This document shows, one piece after another, positions 16,988 through 26,381 of a stretch of 64,000 bases of DNA (the stretch's first letter is position 1; each line of letters opens with the position of its first letter). This DNA comes from Thalassotalea eurytherma. GTDB taxonomy: Bacteria > Pseudomonadota > Gammaproteobacteria > Enterobacterales > Alteromonadaceae. The notes below the pieces were generated by a model. It was not told the origin of the DNA. It worked only from the letters and a program-made list of their open reading frames with translations, and ran no database searches. The translations under genes and the position numbers were made by a program. The stretch lies in the NCBI RefSeq assembly GCF_030161415.1, contig NZ_BSSU01000012.1, forward strand, positions 114,761 to 178,760, written 5' to 3'.

Positions 16988-18348
16988 TAATCCTCAGCTA
17001 CTAATGTTGCTAGTAACGCTTGTTTTGAACCTGATAGTTCATCAATGCGTTGTTGGGCGATTACTGCAAAAGCAGCTTTATGCTTTTTATCAATTGGTTG
17101 AGCATCAGGTAACTTTACTGTTCGAGGATTACGGTGAACACCATTAACCAAAAATTCGTAATGTAAATGAGGTGCTTGAGACATTCCTGTTGAGCCAACA
17201 TAACCAATGACTTGCCCTTGTTTTACACGTTGACCTTTTTTTACCGCTCTTTTTGAAAAGTGAAGGTATTTAGTAATAATGCCTGATCCGTGCTGGATGA
17301 AAACATAGTGGCCATTGTATTTGTTATAGGTTGAATGAGTAACTTTACCATTCCCTGCTGCAACTACTGGTGTACCTTTCGCGGCTCTATAATCGGTGCC
17401 ATTGTGAGCCTTCCAGCGTTTTTGAATGGGATGAAAGCGCTTTGGTTTGAAGTTTGAGCTTATATACTTAAAATTCACTGGTGCACGCAAAAAGGCTTTG
17501 CGCATACTTCTCCCTTCCGGTGAATAATATTCTCCATCGGTAAAACGTATCGCTCTAAACTCTTCATCTTGGTTAATGAATTCAGCAGCTAAAATGGCGC
17601 CATGACCAATGAATTCACCATCAACAAATTGGTTTTCATAAACCACATGAAATTCGTCGTTTTTACGAATATCTAGGGCGAAATCGATATCCCAACTAAA
17701 GACGTTTGCTAAATTAATGATTTGATTGTCTGTTAAACCGGCAGTCACACCAGCACTCCAGAAGTTCGACTTGATAACGCCATGTGCGATAGCTTGTCGC
17801 GTTTCTATTGTCTTTTCTTCGATATCGGCTTGGTAGTCTTTACCATCACCAACGATGTGCAAGGTTTTAATACGAGAGATTGGGTAATCTAAAGCGACTA
17901 AAGTATTTGTGTCATCTATCCCCAAGCGCAAGGTGTCACCAACCCTTAACTTTTTAAGTAAATCGATGTCTTTATGTTTCGTTTTAGTGATGTTGTAAGT
18001 GGTTGTTGCATTAAAACCGTGACGTTTTAGAATTTTTGCTAACGAATCACCACTTTTTACTTTAGCTGTTTTCCAATCAATTGAAGGTTCTTCTATAACA
18101 GGGGCAACTTCGATGTCTTGAGGGATGTTAGATGCAGATTCAGCTCCATCAATTGACTTTGCACTATCATCAAGTGGGATCTCAAGATCATAACGCTTGC
18201 CTGTTTCTAAGTAGTTATCATTATTTGATGGTGCAGGGGATTCTTCACTCGGTAGTAACGTTAACGAGATCAATATAAATAAGGTCGCCTTAAGAGACCA
18301 ACGATGCAATTTTGGGAGCGATAAATATAAATTCTTTATATTTTTCAA
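16987..18348 (-). CDS. mepM: M23 peptidoglycan endopeptidase (MepM/YebA-like)
   Basis: Membrane-anchored DD-endopeptidase that opens peptidoglycan crosslinks to allow wall growth. The 453 residues hold one N-terminal helix (about 17-35), a LysM-type segment (VKSGDSLAKILKRHG, about 97-150), an OapA-like middle region, and a C-terminal lytic domain with the zinc motifs AHNGTDYR (HxxxD) and HLHYEF (HxH) plus GYVGSTGMSQ. It is first in an operon with anmK and divergent from tyrS, an order familiar from gammaproteobacteria. Confidence 0.93.
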   Translation of the reverse strand: MKNIKNLYLSLPKLHRWSLKATLFILISLTLLPSEESPAPSNNDNYLETGKRYDLEIPLDDSAKSIDGAESASNIPQDIEVAPVIEEPSIDWKTAKVKSGDSLAKILKRHGFNATTTYNITKTKHKDIDLLKKLRVGDTLRLGIDDTNTLVALDYPISRIKTLHIVGDGKDYQADIEEKTIETRQAIAHGVIKSNFWSAGVTAGLTDNQIINLANVFSWDIDFALDIRKNDEFHVVYENQFVDGEFIGHGAILAAEFINQDEEFRAIRFTDGEYYSPEGRSMRKAFLRAPVNFKYISSNFKPKRFHPIQKRWKAHNGTDYRAAKGTPVVAAGNGKVTHSTYNKYNGHYVFIQHGSGIITKYLHFSKRAVKKGQRVKQGQVIGYVGSTGMSQAPHLHYEFLVNGVHRNPRTVKLPDAQPIDKKHKAAFAVIAQQRIDELSGSKQALLATLVAED

Positions 18349-18503
18349 AATATTACTACTTCAAATCTAAAAAACAAAAATCATATATCAAAGCACTATA
18401 ACAAAAAAAAACAAATGTATCAGCTACAGGCTGTAACCCTAGCGTTTTTTAAAGTAGAATTCGGCTTTCAAATTATAATGTTATTGCCACTGGAGCCAGA
18501 TTC

Positions 18504-19703
18504 ATGACTGAAGTCAGCCAAGCGTTTGCTGAATTAAAACGCGGTGCAGAAGAAATTTTGCTAGAAGATGAATTATTAGAGAAGTTGAAAGAAGGTAAGC
18601 CACTTAAAATTAAAGCCGGCTTTGATCCAACAGCTCCAGATTTACATTTAGGCCATACTGTTTTAATCAATAAACTTCGTCAGTTTCAACAGTTAGGTCA
18701 TGAAGTTATCTTCTTAATTGGCGATTTTACCGGCATGATCGGTGATCCAACAGGTAAAAATGTTACACGTAAACCTCTTACCAAAGAAGATGTTTTAGCG
18801 AATGCTGAAACCTATAAAGAGCAAGTTTTTAAGATTCTAGATCCTGAAAAAACAACCGTAGCCTTTAACTCAACATGGATGGAAGCACTTGGCTCTGCAG
18901 GTATGTTGAAGTTGGCATCGCGTCAAACTGTTGCCCGTATGATGGAACGTGATGATTTCAAAAAACGTTATGCTAATGGCCAATCAATTGCTATTCACGA
19001 GTTCATGTATCCACTAGTACAAGGTTGGGATTCTGTCGCGTTAGAGTCAGACGTAGAATTAGGTGGCACCGATCAGAAGTTTAATTTACTTATGGGTCGC
19101 GAATTACAAAAATCAGAAGGTCAACGTCCACAAACAGTCTTAATGATGCCTTTACTTGAAGGTTTAGACGGTGTTCAAAAAATGTCTAAATCGTTAGGCA
19201 ACTACATAGGCATTACTGATGCGCCAAATGATATGTTTGGCAAGGTTATGTCAATTTCTGATGATTTGATGTGGCGCTACTACGACTTACTTAGCTTCCG
19301 TCCGTTAGAAGAAATCGCACAGTTCAAACAGCAAATTGCTGACGGCGCTAACCCGCGTGATATTAAAATCACATTAGCCAAAGAGCTTATTGCACGTTTT
19401 CATGATGACGCAGCGGCACAAGCAGCACATAACGAGTTCATCAATCGTTTCCAAAAAGGAGCGATGCCAGACGATATGCCTGAGCTTGAAATTACGCCGG
19501 AAGGTGGTCAAATAGCGATTGCGAATTTGTTGAAAGAAGCTGGCCTTGTGGCAAGTACTTCAGAAGCAATGCGTATGATAAAGCAAGGCGCAGCTAAAAT
19601 TGAAGGTGAAAAAGTTACCGATAATAAGTTAATTATTAGCGCTGGTACGACACAGGTATACCAAGTAGGTAAACGTAAGTTCGCGAAGGTGACTGTTTCT
19701 TAA
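18504..19703 (+). CDS. tyrS: Tyrosyl-tRNA synthetase
   Basis: Charges tRNA-Tyr in the cytoplasm. Class I signatures are clear: HLGHT (HIGH equivalent) near residue 50 and KMSKS near residue 231. A C-terminal S4 RNA-binding domain covers the last 65 residues. The length (399) and the [13 protein letters not shown] sequence match the TyrZ-like type common in gammaproteobacteria rather than the E. coli type. GGAG lies before the ATG. It is monocistronic with its own terminator. Confidence 0.97.
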   Translation: MTEVSQAFAELKRGAEEILLEDELLEKLKEGKPLKIKAGFDPTAPDLHLGHTVLINKLRQFQQLGHEVIFLIGDFTGMIGDPTGKNVTRKPLTKEDVLANAETYKEQVFKILDPEKTTVAFNSTWMEALGSAGMLKLASRQTVARMMERDDFKKRYANGQSIAIHEFMYPLVQGWDSVALESDVELGGTDQKFNLLMGRELQKSEGQRPQTVLMMPLLEGLDGVQKMSKSLGNYIGITDAPNDMFGKVMSISDDLMWRYYDLLSFRPLEEIAQFKQQIADGANPRDIKITLAKELIARFHDDAAAQAAHNEFINRFQKGAMPDDMPELEITPEGGQIAIANLLKEAGLVASTSEAMRMIKQGAAKIEGEKVTDNKLIISAGTTQVYQVGKRKFAKVTVS

Positions 19704-19721
19704 TTGTATGATTTTGAGAAG

Positions 19722-19750
19722 AAAGCCAGTATTTTACTGGCTTTTTTTTT
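19722..19750 (+). terminator. Rho-independent terminator after tyrS
   Basis: Ten-base stem AAAGCCAGTA/TACTGGCTTT, 3-base loop, then a run of nine or more T. Confidence 0.92.
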
Positions 19751-19798
19751 ACATTAATTTTAACGTTGTAAATGTGATATTCATTTTACAGGCTAATT

Positions 19799-20380
19799 AT
19801 GCGCATCTTGGCTATTTTACTTTTATTATTTTCGATTGTTAGTTGCTCGAACACCAATAAAGCGGAAACTAAACTACTTGTTCCGTTTGATTTCGATAGT
19901 GTCAAAACCTATGGCTTTCACCCGTTAAACAGTCAATATAGTCAACAACAAAATATGTCACATGCTATGCGCAATAGTATTGAGTTGGCTATAGAGCGAA
20001 ACCTAGACAAACAAGGTTTTAGCTACGCGGAATCAAACCCTGATATTTATGTTGGCTATCGCTTATATGGTGTAAATGGCACGATATTTAATGGTAGAAA
20101 AGATCAAATCTGCCGTGATTGTAAGCCAACTAAACCGAGCAAAAAAATTGGCAAAAATTCACGTTCTAGTCAGTCAACAATTGGCGCAATTATGCTTGAT
20201 GTGCAATCGGGTAAAACACAGCTTTCTGTCTGGCGGTCAACATACCCGCTTTCATTAAAAGGCGATGAAAGCAGTGTTGAGTTTAATGAAGAGCTTGATA
20301 TGGGGGTTGCTGAAATTATTGCTAAATACCCAAGTAACAATCGTGAACAACAAGTAATTTTGCCTCAAAGAGATAGGTAA
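19799..20380 (+). CDS. DUF4136 lipoprotein
   Basis: A 193-residue predicted lipoprotein: signal peptide with lipobox IVSC (Cys about residue 16). The body has the DUF4136 layout, an FDFDSVKTYGFHPL opening and NPDIYVGYRLYG in the middle. DUF4136 proteins are envelope lipoproteins of unknown role. A KPSKKIGKNSRSSQ basic insert is present. It stands between tyrS and the RraB-like gene on the same strand, with 82 bases before the latter. Confidence 0.8.
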   Translation: MRILAILLLLFSIVSCSNTNKAETKLLVPFDFDSVKTYGFHPLNSQYSQQQNMSHAMRNSIELAIERNLDKQGFSYAESNPDIYVGYRLYGVNGTIFNGRKDQICRDCKPTKPSKKIGKNSRSSQSTIGAIMLDVQSGKTQLSVWRSTYPLSLKGDESSVEFNEELDMGVAEIIAKYPSNNREQQVILPQRDR

Positions 20381-20462
20381 ATAGCGATAATCAATATATA
20401 ATCGCCGTGCTCATACTACTGGGCAATGACTTAAACTTTAGCATGTATTATTAAGGTAAATT

Positions 20463-20783
20463 ATGGCTGCTTTCGATGAAACCACGCAAGTCTTAGAAGA
20501 AATGAAACAGGCAGGTGTCGATCTAGATATTGCACACGACGTGGTGTTTTTTCAATTATTTGAAAAAAAAGAACAAGGCCAACAAATGCTCGATTATTTG
20601 TCGACTGAATTACCTGAAGTCAACGCTGAACTGGTACCTGATGAATCCCCTAATGTTTGGGATGTTAATGTGACAGTGAATATGCTGCCAAGCTATCAAA
20701 ATATTGTCGATCAAGAAGCGTTATTTGAACAAATAGCCGCTCAGTTCAGTGGCTACAATGATGGTTGGGGTATTGAGGCGTAA
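20463..20783 (+). CDS. RraB-like ribonuclease E regulator
   Basis: A 106-residue acidic protein ending YNDGWGIEA, matching the [YN]DGWG signature of the RraB family, whose E. coli member binds and inhibits RNase E. It is shorter than E. coli RraB (138) and lacks its acidic tail, so inhibition of RNase E is an inference from family. AAGG precedes the ATG. The gene ends four bases from the stop of the convergent TRIC gene with no terminator between them. Confidence 0.65.
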   Translation: MAAFDETTQVLEEMKQAGVDLDIAHDVVFFQLFEKKEQGQQMLDYLSTELPEVNAELVPDESPNVWDVNVTVNMLPSYQNIVDQEALFEQIAAQFSGYNDGWGIEA

Positions 20784-20786
20784 CCA

Positions 20787-21416
20787 TCATTTGATAGGTG
20801 GGCGTTTATCTATAATTTCAAATGCTGGCAATGACAGCTGCCAATATATGGCGGCTAATCTTAGTGACAATGCGCCAGCTATGGCGATGATCATCGCGTA
20901 TTGCTGAGGTACTTCTAGGTATATTAGTCCGCAAAAAAGTGCCCCACCTAAAAGCGCGGCTATCGCATAAATTTCTTGGCGTAATATCATCGGTATTACA
21001 TTACATAAAACATCTCGAATCATGCCTCCGGCTACGCCTGTAATAACACCCATTACCATGGCAATAGCCATGGGGGTTTCAAAGCTTAACGCCTTTTGCG
21101 TGCCGAGTACGGCAAATAAGGCCAAACCAAAGGCATCAGCAATCAATAAAAACCGACGAGGAATACGGCTTGGTTGACGAACCAGTAGAATAGTTAATAG
21201 CGCGGTCATAACAATGGTGAATAGATAACTTACATCGTGAACCCAAAATACAGGAACATCTAAAATGATGTCACGTATTGTGCCGCCACCGATAGCCGTT
21301 ACTGCAGAAAGTACAATAACGCCGAAAGGGTCAAGTTGATAGCGTCCTGCCATTAGTGCACCGGAAAGTGCAAAAACGGCAACACCAAACAAGTCTAACC
21401 AGTATATTAATGTCAT
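20787..21416 (-). CDS. TRIC-type cation channel (UPF0126/YadS-like)
   Basis: A 209-residue inner-membrane protein with about seven helices arranged as two repeats, each with the GGG-x-IRD signature (AIGGGTIRDIILD, VAGGMIRDVLCN). The family forms trimeric monovalent-cation channels; physiological role in bacteria is unclear. The start is set at ATG 21416, overlapping the rhodanese stop as ATGA and matching the family's usual N-terminus (LIYWLDLFG); a longer frame starts at 21446. Confidence 0.88.
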   Translation of the reverse strand: MTLIYWLDLFGVAVFALSGALMAGRYQLDPFGVIVLSAVTAIGGGTIRDIILDVPVFWVHDVSYLFTIVMTALLTILLVRQPSRIPRRFLLIADAFGLALFAVLGTQKALSFETPMAIAMVMGVITGVAGGMIRDVLCNVIPMILRQEIYAIAALLGGALFCGLIYLEVPQQYAMIIAIAGALSLRLAAIYWQLSLPAFEIIDKRPPIK

Positions 21417-21820
21417 TTGGTTATCGGTAAGTTGCTTTGTTGCCACGCTTTTATATCGCCAGTTAAGTGGCGAACTTGGCTAAAACCACTGTAGCGAAGG
21501 ATTTCTTCAGCCATTGCTGCGCGGCGACCTGAACGACAATGGACAACAATTAATGTTGATTTATCGCCAGCTAACTTTTGTGATAATAACGACAGCTTAT
21601 CGGTTAACTGGTCGTGGCTAATATTGACAGCGTTGGGAATATGACCTGACATGTATTCTTCGTCACTACGCACATCAAGCACAATAAATTTAGGGGCTTT
21701 AGCTGCGGCTTGTAGGCTTAATAACTGATCCTGACTAATCTCTGGTGTCGCTTTCGCTATAGCAAAAGTACAGAGAGTACATGACATGATAAGCAGGGAA
21801 ATGCTGACTAAGTGTTTCAT
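21413..21820 (-). CDS. Secreted rhodanese-like protein
   Basis: A 135-residue protein with a signal peptide (about 1-23) and a single rhodanese domain. The active-site loop VVHCRSGRRA holds the catalytic Cys, and LDVRSDEEYMSGHIPNAVNI is the usual CH2A-like motif. It would transfer sulfane sulfur or reduce/transfer thiols in the periplasm; substrate is unknown. Four-base overlap with the TRIC channel gene suggests co-translation. Confidence 0.87.
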   Translation of the reverse strand: MKHLVSISLLIMSCTLCTFAIAKATPEISQDQLLSLQAAAKAPKFIVLDVRSDEEYMSGHIPNAVNISHDQLTDKLSLLSQKLAGDKSTLIVVHCRSGRRAAMAEEILRYSGFSQVRHLTGDIKAWQQSNLPITK

Positions 21821-21878
21821 TTAAGCCTCTTGAATCAAGTGTTTTGACGCTATAAGACAACACTAGCGTAAAGTCCTA

Positions 21879-22838
21879 TCAGCTGACAATAGTTATGGCT
21901 GTGAAAAATAAGATTATAATCGTGCTAAATAACTGTAAGGTTAGTATTTGTTTGCTGGCGTGAATAACATCGCTGCCTTCTGATGGCTTAGCTGTTTCAT
22001 TGAAGGTTACACGTCTTAGTTTCGTTTCATCGTACATTGCAACCCCACCTAAAACCGTGCCTACGTTCAAAGCAAACAAATGAATAATAAAATCATTATT
22101 TAGTTTAAAAAAGTGACCTTTGGTTAGTCGCCATTTTAAGAGAAAGTTTTGACCAATACTGGTCACTAACATCATAGCACCTAAAACTCGAGACGGTAGC
22201 CAGGTGATCATATTGATACAAAAATGGATGAAAAGACCAAAATTGATAAAATTTATCTGCTTAATATTCCACTGCTGATGCATCACTAACAGTAACCTAT
22301 AGCTTAGTGCAAGTAGGCCACCAGAGCAGAGAAATAAAATAATAACAACAAACTGTTGTTGCAAAAAATGCAATAACTGCGCTTCAATATTGGCTTTAGT
22401 TAAGCCCAAAGGTGATAAGTTTGCTGTTTGCCTAAGAAGCATAGTTTGGGCGAGTTGCTTGGCTAAATAATGATTTTGGCCAGCGATTGCTTTTGCCAGC
22501 TTTAACGAATTAGCTTTTATGCCAAAGCCACCGAGCGCGAAATATAACAACATCGCTTGCCATAATTCAGGAACGAGTATGAAGTCAGCAAATAACCATA
22601 ATATGACAACTAATGGCGTTAGCGTTACTAATACCGCTACTGTGCCTGATATAACTTGTTGTTTGGGCGTGTTTTGATTGGGTTTACTGACTTTATTTGC
22701 CAGCAATTTGCAATAAAATGCGAAGGCGTGCAGTGGTTCAACGGCAGATACTTTAGTAACAAGAGCTTTAACGATATAAACGATAACAACCAAAAGTACT
22801 TGGTTGGCAAAAGCGGGTATCTGATCTAACCACTGCAT
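21879..22838 (-). CDS. CobD/CbiB-family membrane protein
   Basis: A 319-residue polytopic membrane protein. Topology and place next to mtnN fit the CobD/CbiB-like proteins of Alteromonadales (LPSRVLGAMMLVTSIG; AVEPLHAFAFYCKLL near the start), relatives of adenosylcobinamide-phosphate synthase. True CobD acts in late B12 synthesis, but no other cobalamin gene is in the window and sequence is divergent, so the enzymatic role is uncertain. Six bases separate it from mtnN. Confidence 0.7.
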   Translation of the reverse strand: MQWLDQIPAFANQVLLVVIVYIVKALVTKVSAVEPLHAFAFYCKLLANKVSKPNQNTPKQQVISGTVAVLVTLTPLVVILWLFADFILVPELWQAMLLYFALGGFGIKANSLKLAKAIAGQNHYLAKQLAQTMLLRQTANLSPLGLTKANIEAQLLHFLQQQFVVIILFLCSGGLLALSYRLLLVMHQQWNIKQINFINFGLFIHFCINMITWLPSRVLGAMMLVTSIGQNFLLKWRLTKGHFFKLNNDFIIHLFALNVGTVLGGVAMYDETKLRRVTFNETAKPSEGSDVIHASKQILTLQLFSTIIILFFTAITIVS

Positions 22839-22844
22839 ACTGAA

Positions 22845-23555
22845 TTAAGCCAATGTTTTATCAGTTAATTCATCTAACATATTGTTGACTAATTGCGATG
22901 AATTGACAGATGCCGTTTCTAAATATGCTTCAAATGACGTTGGCGATTCTTTACCTGCAATGTCAGACATTGAGCGAATAACAACAAATGGTGTATTGAA
23001 CTGCAGGCATGTCTGCGCAATAGCAGCACCTTCCATTTCTACTGCCGCCATTGTTGGGAAGTTTGTTCTTGCTTTGGCGATATCGTCATCTGCTGTCATA
23101 AACGTATCACCTGTTGTGATCAGGCCAACTAATGCGTTTATGTTTTCTAACCTATCAATACCTTTTTGGGCTGCTTCAACTAAAACAGGATGAGGAATAT
23201 AAGCAGGCGGGTTTGCTGGTAACTGACCAATTTCATATCCAAAGGCCGTTACGTCAACATCGTGATATTTTACTTCTGAACTAACAACAATATCACCTAC
23301 TTTTAGGCTTTGATCAAAACCGCCAGCTGAGCCGGTATTAACAACATAATCAGGGGCAAACTTATCAATTAAAAGACAGGTAGCTAGTGCGGCTGCAACC
23401 TTGCCAATACCTGATTGCACAATAACAACCTCATGATCATTTAATTGCCCTTCAAAAAAGGTAAATCCACCGTGTGTTGTAGACCTCATATTTGCTAATT
23501 GTGATTTTAAAATAGCAACTTCTGGCTCCATAGCGCCAATAATACCTGCTTTCAT
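22845..23555 (-). CDS. mtnN: 5'-methylthioadenosine/S-adenosylhomocysteine nucleosidase
   Basis: Cleaves MTA and SAH to adenine plus the thioribose compound, recycling SAM by-products and feeding autoinducer-2 precursors. Starts MKAGIIGAMEPEVAIL, with NTGSAGGFDQ, the substrate Met/Glu motif AAVEMEGAAIAQ and SDIAG near the C-terminus. The ATG at 23555 is preferred; the in-frame ATG at 23567 would add MRTI. Length 236 is normal. Confidence 0.96.
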   Translation of the reverse strand: MKAGIIGAMEPEVAILKSQLANMRSTTHGGFTFFEGQLNDHEVVIVQSGIGKVAAALATCLLIDKFAPDYVVNTGSAGGFDQSLKVGDIVVSSEVKYHDVDVTAFGYEIGQLPANPPAYIPHPVLVEAAQKGIDRLENINALVGLITTGDTFMTADDDIAKARTNFPTMAAVEMEGAAIAQTCLQFNTPFVVIRSMSDIAGKESPTSFEAYLETASVNSSQLVNNMLDELTDKTLA

Positions 23556-23628
23556 GATAGTTCTCATATAACGTGATAATAATCAGCAAATTATAGCGTT
23601 AGTCGGTGACGCTGTAACTAGCAAGCAA

Positions 23629-23655
23629 TAAAAAAGCGGACATATGTCCGCTCTT
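23629..23655 (-). terminator. Terminator after the DUF2726 gene
   Basis: Perfect 18-base palindrome (AGCGGACAT/ATGTCCGCT), T-run on the minus strand; 10 bases past the DUF2726 stop. Confidence 0.85.
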
Positions 23656-23665
23656 CATCTTTTAA

Positions 23666-24307
23666 TTAGTGGGGGAGGGCAGCACGCGGAGGTGCGCTCA
23701 ATTGCGCTGGGTCTGCTGCCATACTTGTAGCAGCAGGAGCTACCACACCTGTATTTTTAGGACGAGCTCTCACCATGGGTGCTGGAATAACACGGCCTTT
23801 AAAGCGAGGTTTAGGCGCTTTGTTACCAAGTAGTTTAGAATTCACACATGCGCGTATTTCATCTAATGTGTAGCTACCTTTAACTTTAATGCGAATATGC
23901 GGGATAGCGGCAGCCTCAAGAGCGCCAGAAACAAACCAATCTTTCTTTATTTTGTAACCTTTACCTTGAGTATCAACTAAATCAAGTGTGCCAAGCAACG
24001 CCATTGTTTCTCTGTCACAAATGACGAAATCTAAATATTTGCTTTTAGCATTATTTGACGCCGCTTGTGAGGCTTTGGTCGATACGCCATTTCTTACCGT
24101 AACGATATCGCTTAGTTTAACGCGATTAATGACACGGAAATCGTCGCCTAATGCCTTTTCCAATAGTAAATGGAAATGCTTCTCAGCAGGGGTAAATACT
24201 GCTGACTTTTTATCAAAGGGAAACGGGAAACTATTGTCATTGAGCTTACTCGCTAATAGCGCAACAACAACAATTAAGCTGATCATGGCAAATAGAATTA
24301 GTTCCAT
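23666..24307 (-). CDS. Membrane-anchored DUF2726 protein
   Basis: A 213-residue protein: N-terminal transmembrane helix (1-20), then a DUF2726 domain (about 38-165) with FTPAEKHFHLLLEKAL, KYLDFVICDRETM and the DTQGKGYKIKKDWFV stretch. DUF2726 is often described as distantly related to restriction-endonuclease-like folds, but no function is proven. The C-terminal 40 residues are Pro/Ala-rich and basic. TAGGAG precedes the ATG. It is monocistronic. Confidence 0.82.
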   Translation of the reverse strand: MELILFAMISLIVVVALLASKLNDNSFPFPFDKKSAVFTPAEKHFHLLLEKALGDDFRVINRVKLSDIVTVRNGVSTKASQAASNNAKSKYLDFVICDRETMALLGTLDLVDTQGKGYKIKKDWFVSGALEAAAIPHIRIKVKGSYTLDEIRACVNSKLLGNKAPKPRFKGRVIPAPMVRARPKNTGVVAPAATSMAADPAQLSAPPRAALPH

Positions 24308-24481
24308 AGATAACTCCTACAAAATTTTGACTCTTAGTCTAGTTATCTATGGTTAAGCAGTTAGCGTGCCAGATCGATTTAGATAAATGTTAATTAAAGA
24401 AATGCTGAGTGGATTTAAAAAGCAAAAAATAATCGAAAGGTGTTTTAAGAGGAGTCAATCAAAGACACTCAAGATTAACGT

Positions 24482-24530
24482 AATAAAAAGCCCTAATAAC
24501 GAGGATGTTTTTAAGGCTTTATTTATTAAA
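24482..24530 (-). terminator. Possible terminator after the dUTPase gene
   Basis: AAAGCC/GGCTTT arms with AT-rich extensions and a long loop; on the minus strand a T-rich tail follows. Weaker than the other terminators here. Confidence 0.5.
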
Positions 24531-24538
24531 CGTTTAAA

Positions 24539-25168
24539 CTAACTTGGGTAGTGTGCTTTTAAGGCGTCATATACCTGTGTTTGAAAGTCAGGGTGTGTCA
24601 CATCAAGTGTGTTAACCACGTCAGCCAATACTTCGTTATCTTCTTTGCCACTCCATACTTTGATGTAAGTACCTTCTTTGTAACCATGATCTTGGCGGAA
24701 GAAGTTTAAGGTGTTTTTGCCAACGTATTGACGGAATAACTCAGTTAAATCCATATCCATTAAACGCATACAGTCAGCAAAGGCTAAGCCGTTAAATGCT
24801 TTATTGGCGACTGCATCTGCAGCTAAAGATTCTAGCGCTATTTTAAAATCTTGTTCATTACTACTTAAGGCTAAATCTGATGCAAGTTGATCAGTAACGA
24901 TTGAAACGTCACTTTCAGCCATTAAGCGCAGGCTTAAACCAAAATGAAAAATATCGACTAACTCTAACTGTACCTGTGCAACGTCAATCTCTTGATGCTT
25001 CCACCACTTCCAACCGTGGTGATCTAACATTTCCGCACATTCAACCCAAATAGCGCGATACCATTCGTAATTATTTTCACGCCATGTTTCGCTGACGCGC
25101 GTATTCATCGCATCTTGCATTGCAAGCATTTGGCTGATTTGTTGTTTTGCAGTTTCTAAGTTTGTCAT
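24539..25168 (-). CDS. Dimeric dUTP diphosphatase
   Basis: A 209-residue all-alpha dUTPase of the Leishmania/Campylobacter type (MazG-like fold), hydrolysing dUTP to dUMP to keep uracil out of DNA. The metal-binding region is visible as ECAEMLDHHGWKWWKH and VQLELVDIFHFGLSL, the E..E...E..D pattern of this family. It is unrelated to trimeric Dut. It is monocistronic, divergent from the ferredoxin reductase/desaturase operon. Confidence 0.88.
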   Translation of the reverse strand: MTNLETAKQQISQMLAMQDAMNTRVSETWRENNYEWYRAIWVECAEMLDHHGWKWWKHQEIDVAQVQLELVDIFHFGLSLRLMAESDVSIVTDQLASDLALSSNEQDFKIALESLAADAVANKAFNGLAFADCMRLMDMDLTELFRQYVGKNTLNFFRQDHGYKEGTYIKVWSGKEDNEVLADVVNTLDVTHPDFQTQVYDALKAHYPS

Positions 25169-25275
25169 TTTTATCTCAACATCATTTTACATAACGCTAG
25201 TGTGCACAAAGCTGTGTAGTGAGACAAGTAAGATGTCGTTTTTTTATGATAAATCTATTGCTTTTTAAAAATTTG

Positions 25276-25293
25276 AGCTTACACTTGTTCGCT
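25276..25293 (+). promoter_or_regulatory. FabR-like operator 1
   Basis: AGCTTACACTTGTTCGCT resembles the FabR/unsaturated-fatty-acid operator pattern (core TACA-N-TGT) and matches site 2 (14 of 18) and the site before the second desaturase (15 of 18). It lies 33-50 bases before the reductase start. Confidence 0.7.
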
Positions 25294-25301
25294 CAAATTT
25301 C

Positions 25302-25319
25302 AGTGTACACGTGTTAGCT
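25302..25319 (+). promoter_or_regulatory. FabR-like operator 2
   Basis: AGTGTACACGTGTTAGCT contains the palindromic core GTACACGTGT and ends six bases before the ATG at 25326. It starts 26 bases after operator 1. Binding here would block transcription or initiation directly. Confidence 0.72.
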
Positions 25320-25325
25320 TAAAAA

Positions 25326-26381
25326 ATGAAAAGCCTTATTAATAGATTTTCTCGATGGGGAAGCCGCAATTTACTTCATCATGATTCACTCGGTGGGTAT
25401 TTTGAGCCTGTTATCCAGTTATTTAAACCTAATTGGCGTGCCGGTTTGTATAGAGCCCAAGTAAGTGATGTTTCTTTGCTATTAGAAGGTGTCGTTGCAA
25501 TCAACTTACGTGTTGATGATCGCTGGCCCATTCATCAAGCAGGCCAACATATTGATTTAACGTTGGAAATAGCAGGTAAGCTTGTAACGCGAGTGTTTAC
25601 TGTTGCCTCAAGTCCCAATCTGGCAAAAACTAAAAATACTATTCGGTTAGTAGTTAAAATTCAGCCAGAAGGTGGATTAACGCATCAGTTACCGGTACTC
25701 ACGAGAGGTGACTGGGTGAATATCTCTGCACCGCGTGGTGAGTTTGTCTTTGAAGAGTCTAAACAATCAAGCCTGTTCTTAGCTGCGGGCTCCGGCATAA
25801 CGCCTTTTATCGCTATTTTATCTTCATTGCAGAAAGAGCGAGCGATAGCGCAGCCAATTCACCTAATTTACTACGCGAAACCCGAACAACACTTATTGGT
25901 TGATGAGTTGAATGAGCTATCACAGCAATTACCTCGATTTACTTTCGAGCTGATGAGTCGTGCGGTGCATGGAGATGTCTATGAGCAACTATCTGATTAC
26001 ATAAATGCAAAACTATTGGTATGTGGCCCAAATAAGTTTTATCAAAGCGCTAAAGAATTTGCGAAAATCTATGATTGTGCAATCAGTGCAGAGCACTTTT
26101 CTCTAATGGGAATTACCGAGTCAACAACGTCGGAATTTGAAGTTTCACTTAATGGAAAGCAATTGTCGTTAAAGAATACCAGCCCACTCTTGAACCAACT
26201 TTTAACGTTAGGCGAGCATGTGAACTATGGCTGTAAAATAGGTATTTGCCATCAATGTCAGTGCACTAAAAAAAGTGGCGTTGTTAAAGATATTAGAACA
26301 GGGCAAGTATCAGACCGCTCTGAAGAGTTAATTCAATTATGCGTATCTCAGGTGTTAACGGATTTGGAGCTAGAAACATGA
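25326..26381 (+). CDS. Ferredoxin-type reductase feeding a desaturase
   Basis: A 351-residue electron-transfer protein: FAD-binding domain (RVFTVASSPN, about 95), NAD(P)H domain (LFLAAGSGITPFIAIL, about 155) and C-terminal plant-type [2Fe-2S] domain with the cysteines of YGCKIGICHQCQC and LC. It would pass electrons from NAD(P)H to the desaturase, whose ATG overlaps its stop (ATGA). There is no clear Shine-Dalgarno, and a FabR-like site abuts the ATG, so the mRNA leader must be very short or the start may lie slightly downstream. Confidence 0.9.
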   Translation: MKSLINRFSRWGSRNLLHHDSLGGYFEPVIQLFKPNWRAGLYRAQVSDVSLLLEGVVAINLRVDDRWPIHQAGQHIDLTLEIAGKLVTRVFTVASSPNLAKTKNTIRLVVKIQPEGGLTHQLPVLTRGDWVNISAPRGEFVFEESKQSSLFLAAGSGITPFIAILSSLQKERAIAQPIHLIYYAKPEQHLLVDELNELSQQLPRFTFELMSRAVHGDVYEQLSDYINAKLLVCGPNKFYQSAKEFAKIYDCAISAEHFSLMGITESTTSEFEVSLNGKQLSLKNTSPLLNQLLTLGEHVNYGCKIGICHQCQCTKKSGVVKDIRTGQVSDRSEELIQLCVSQVLTDLELET

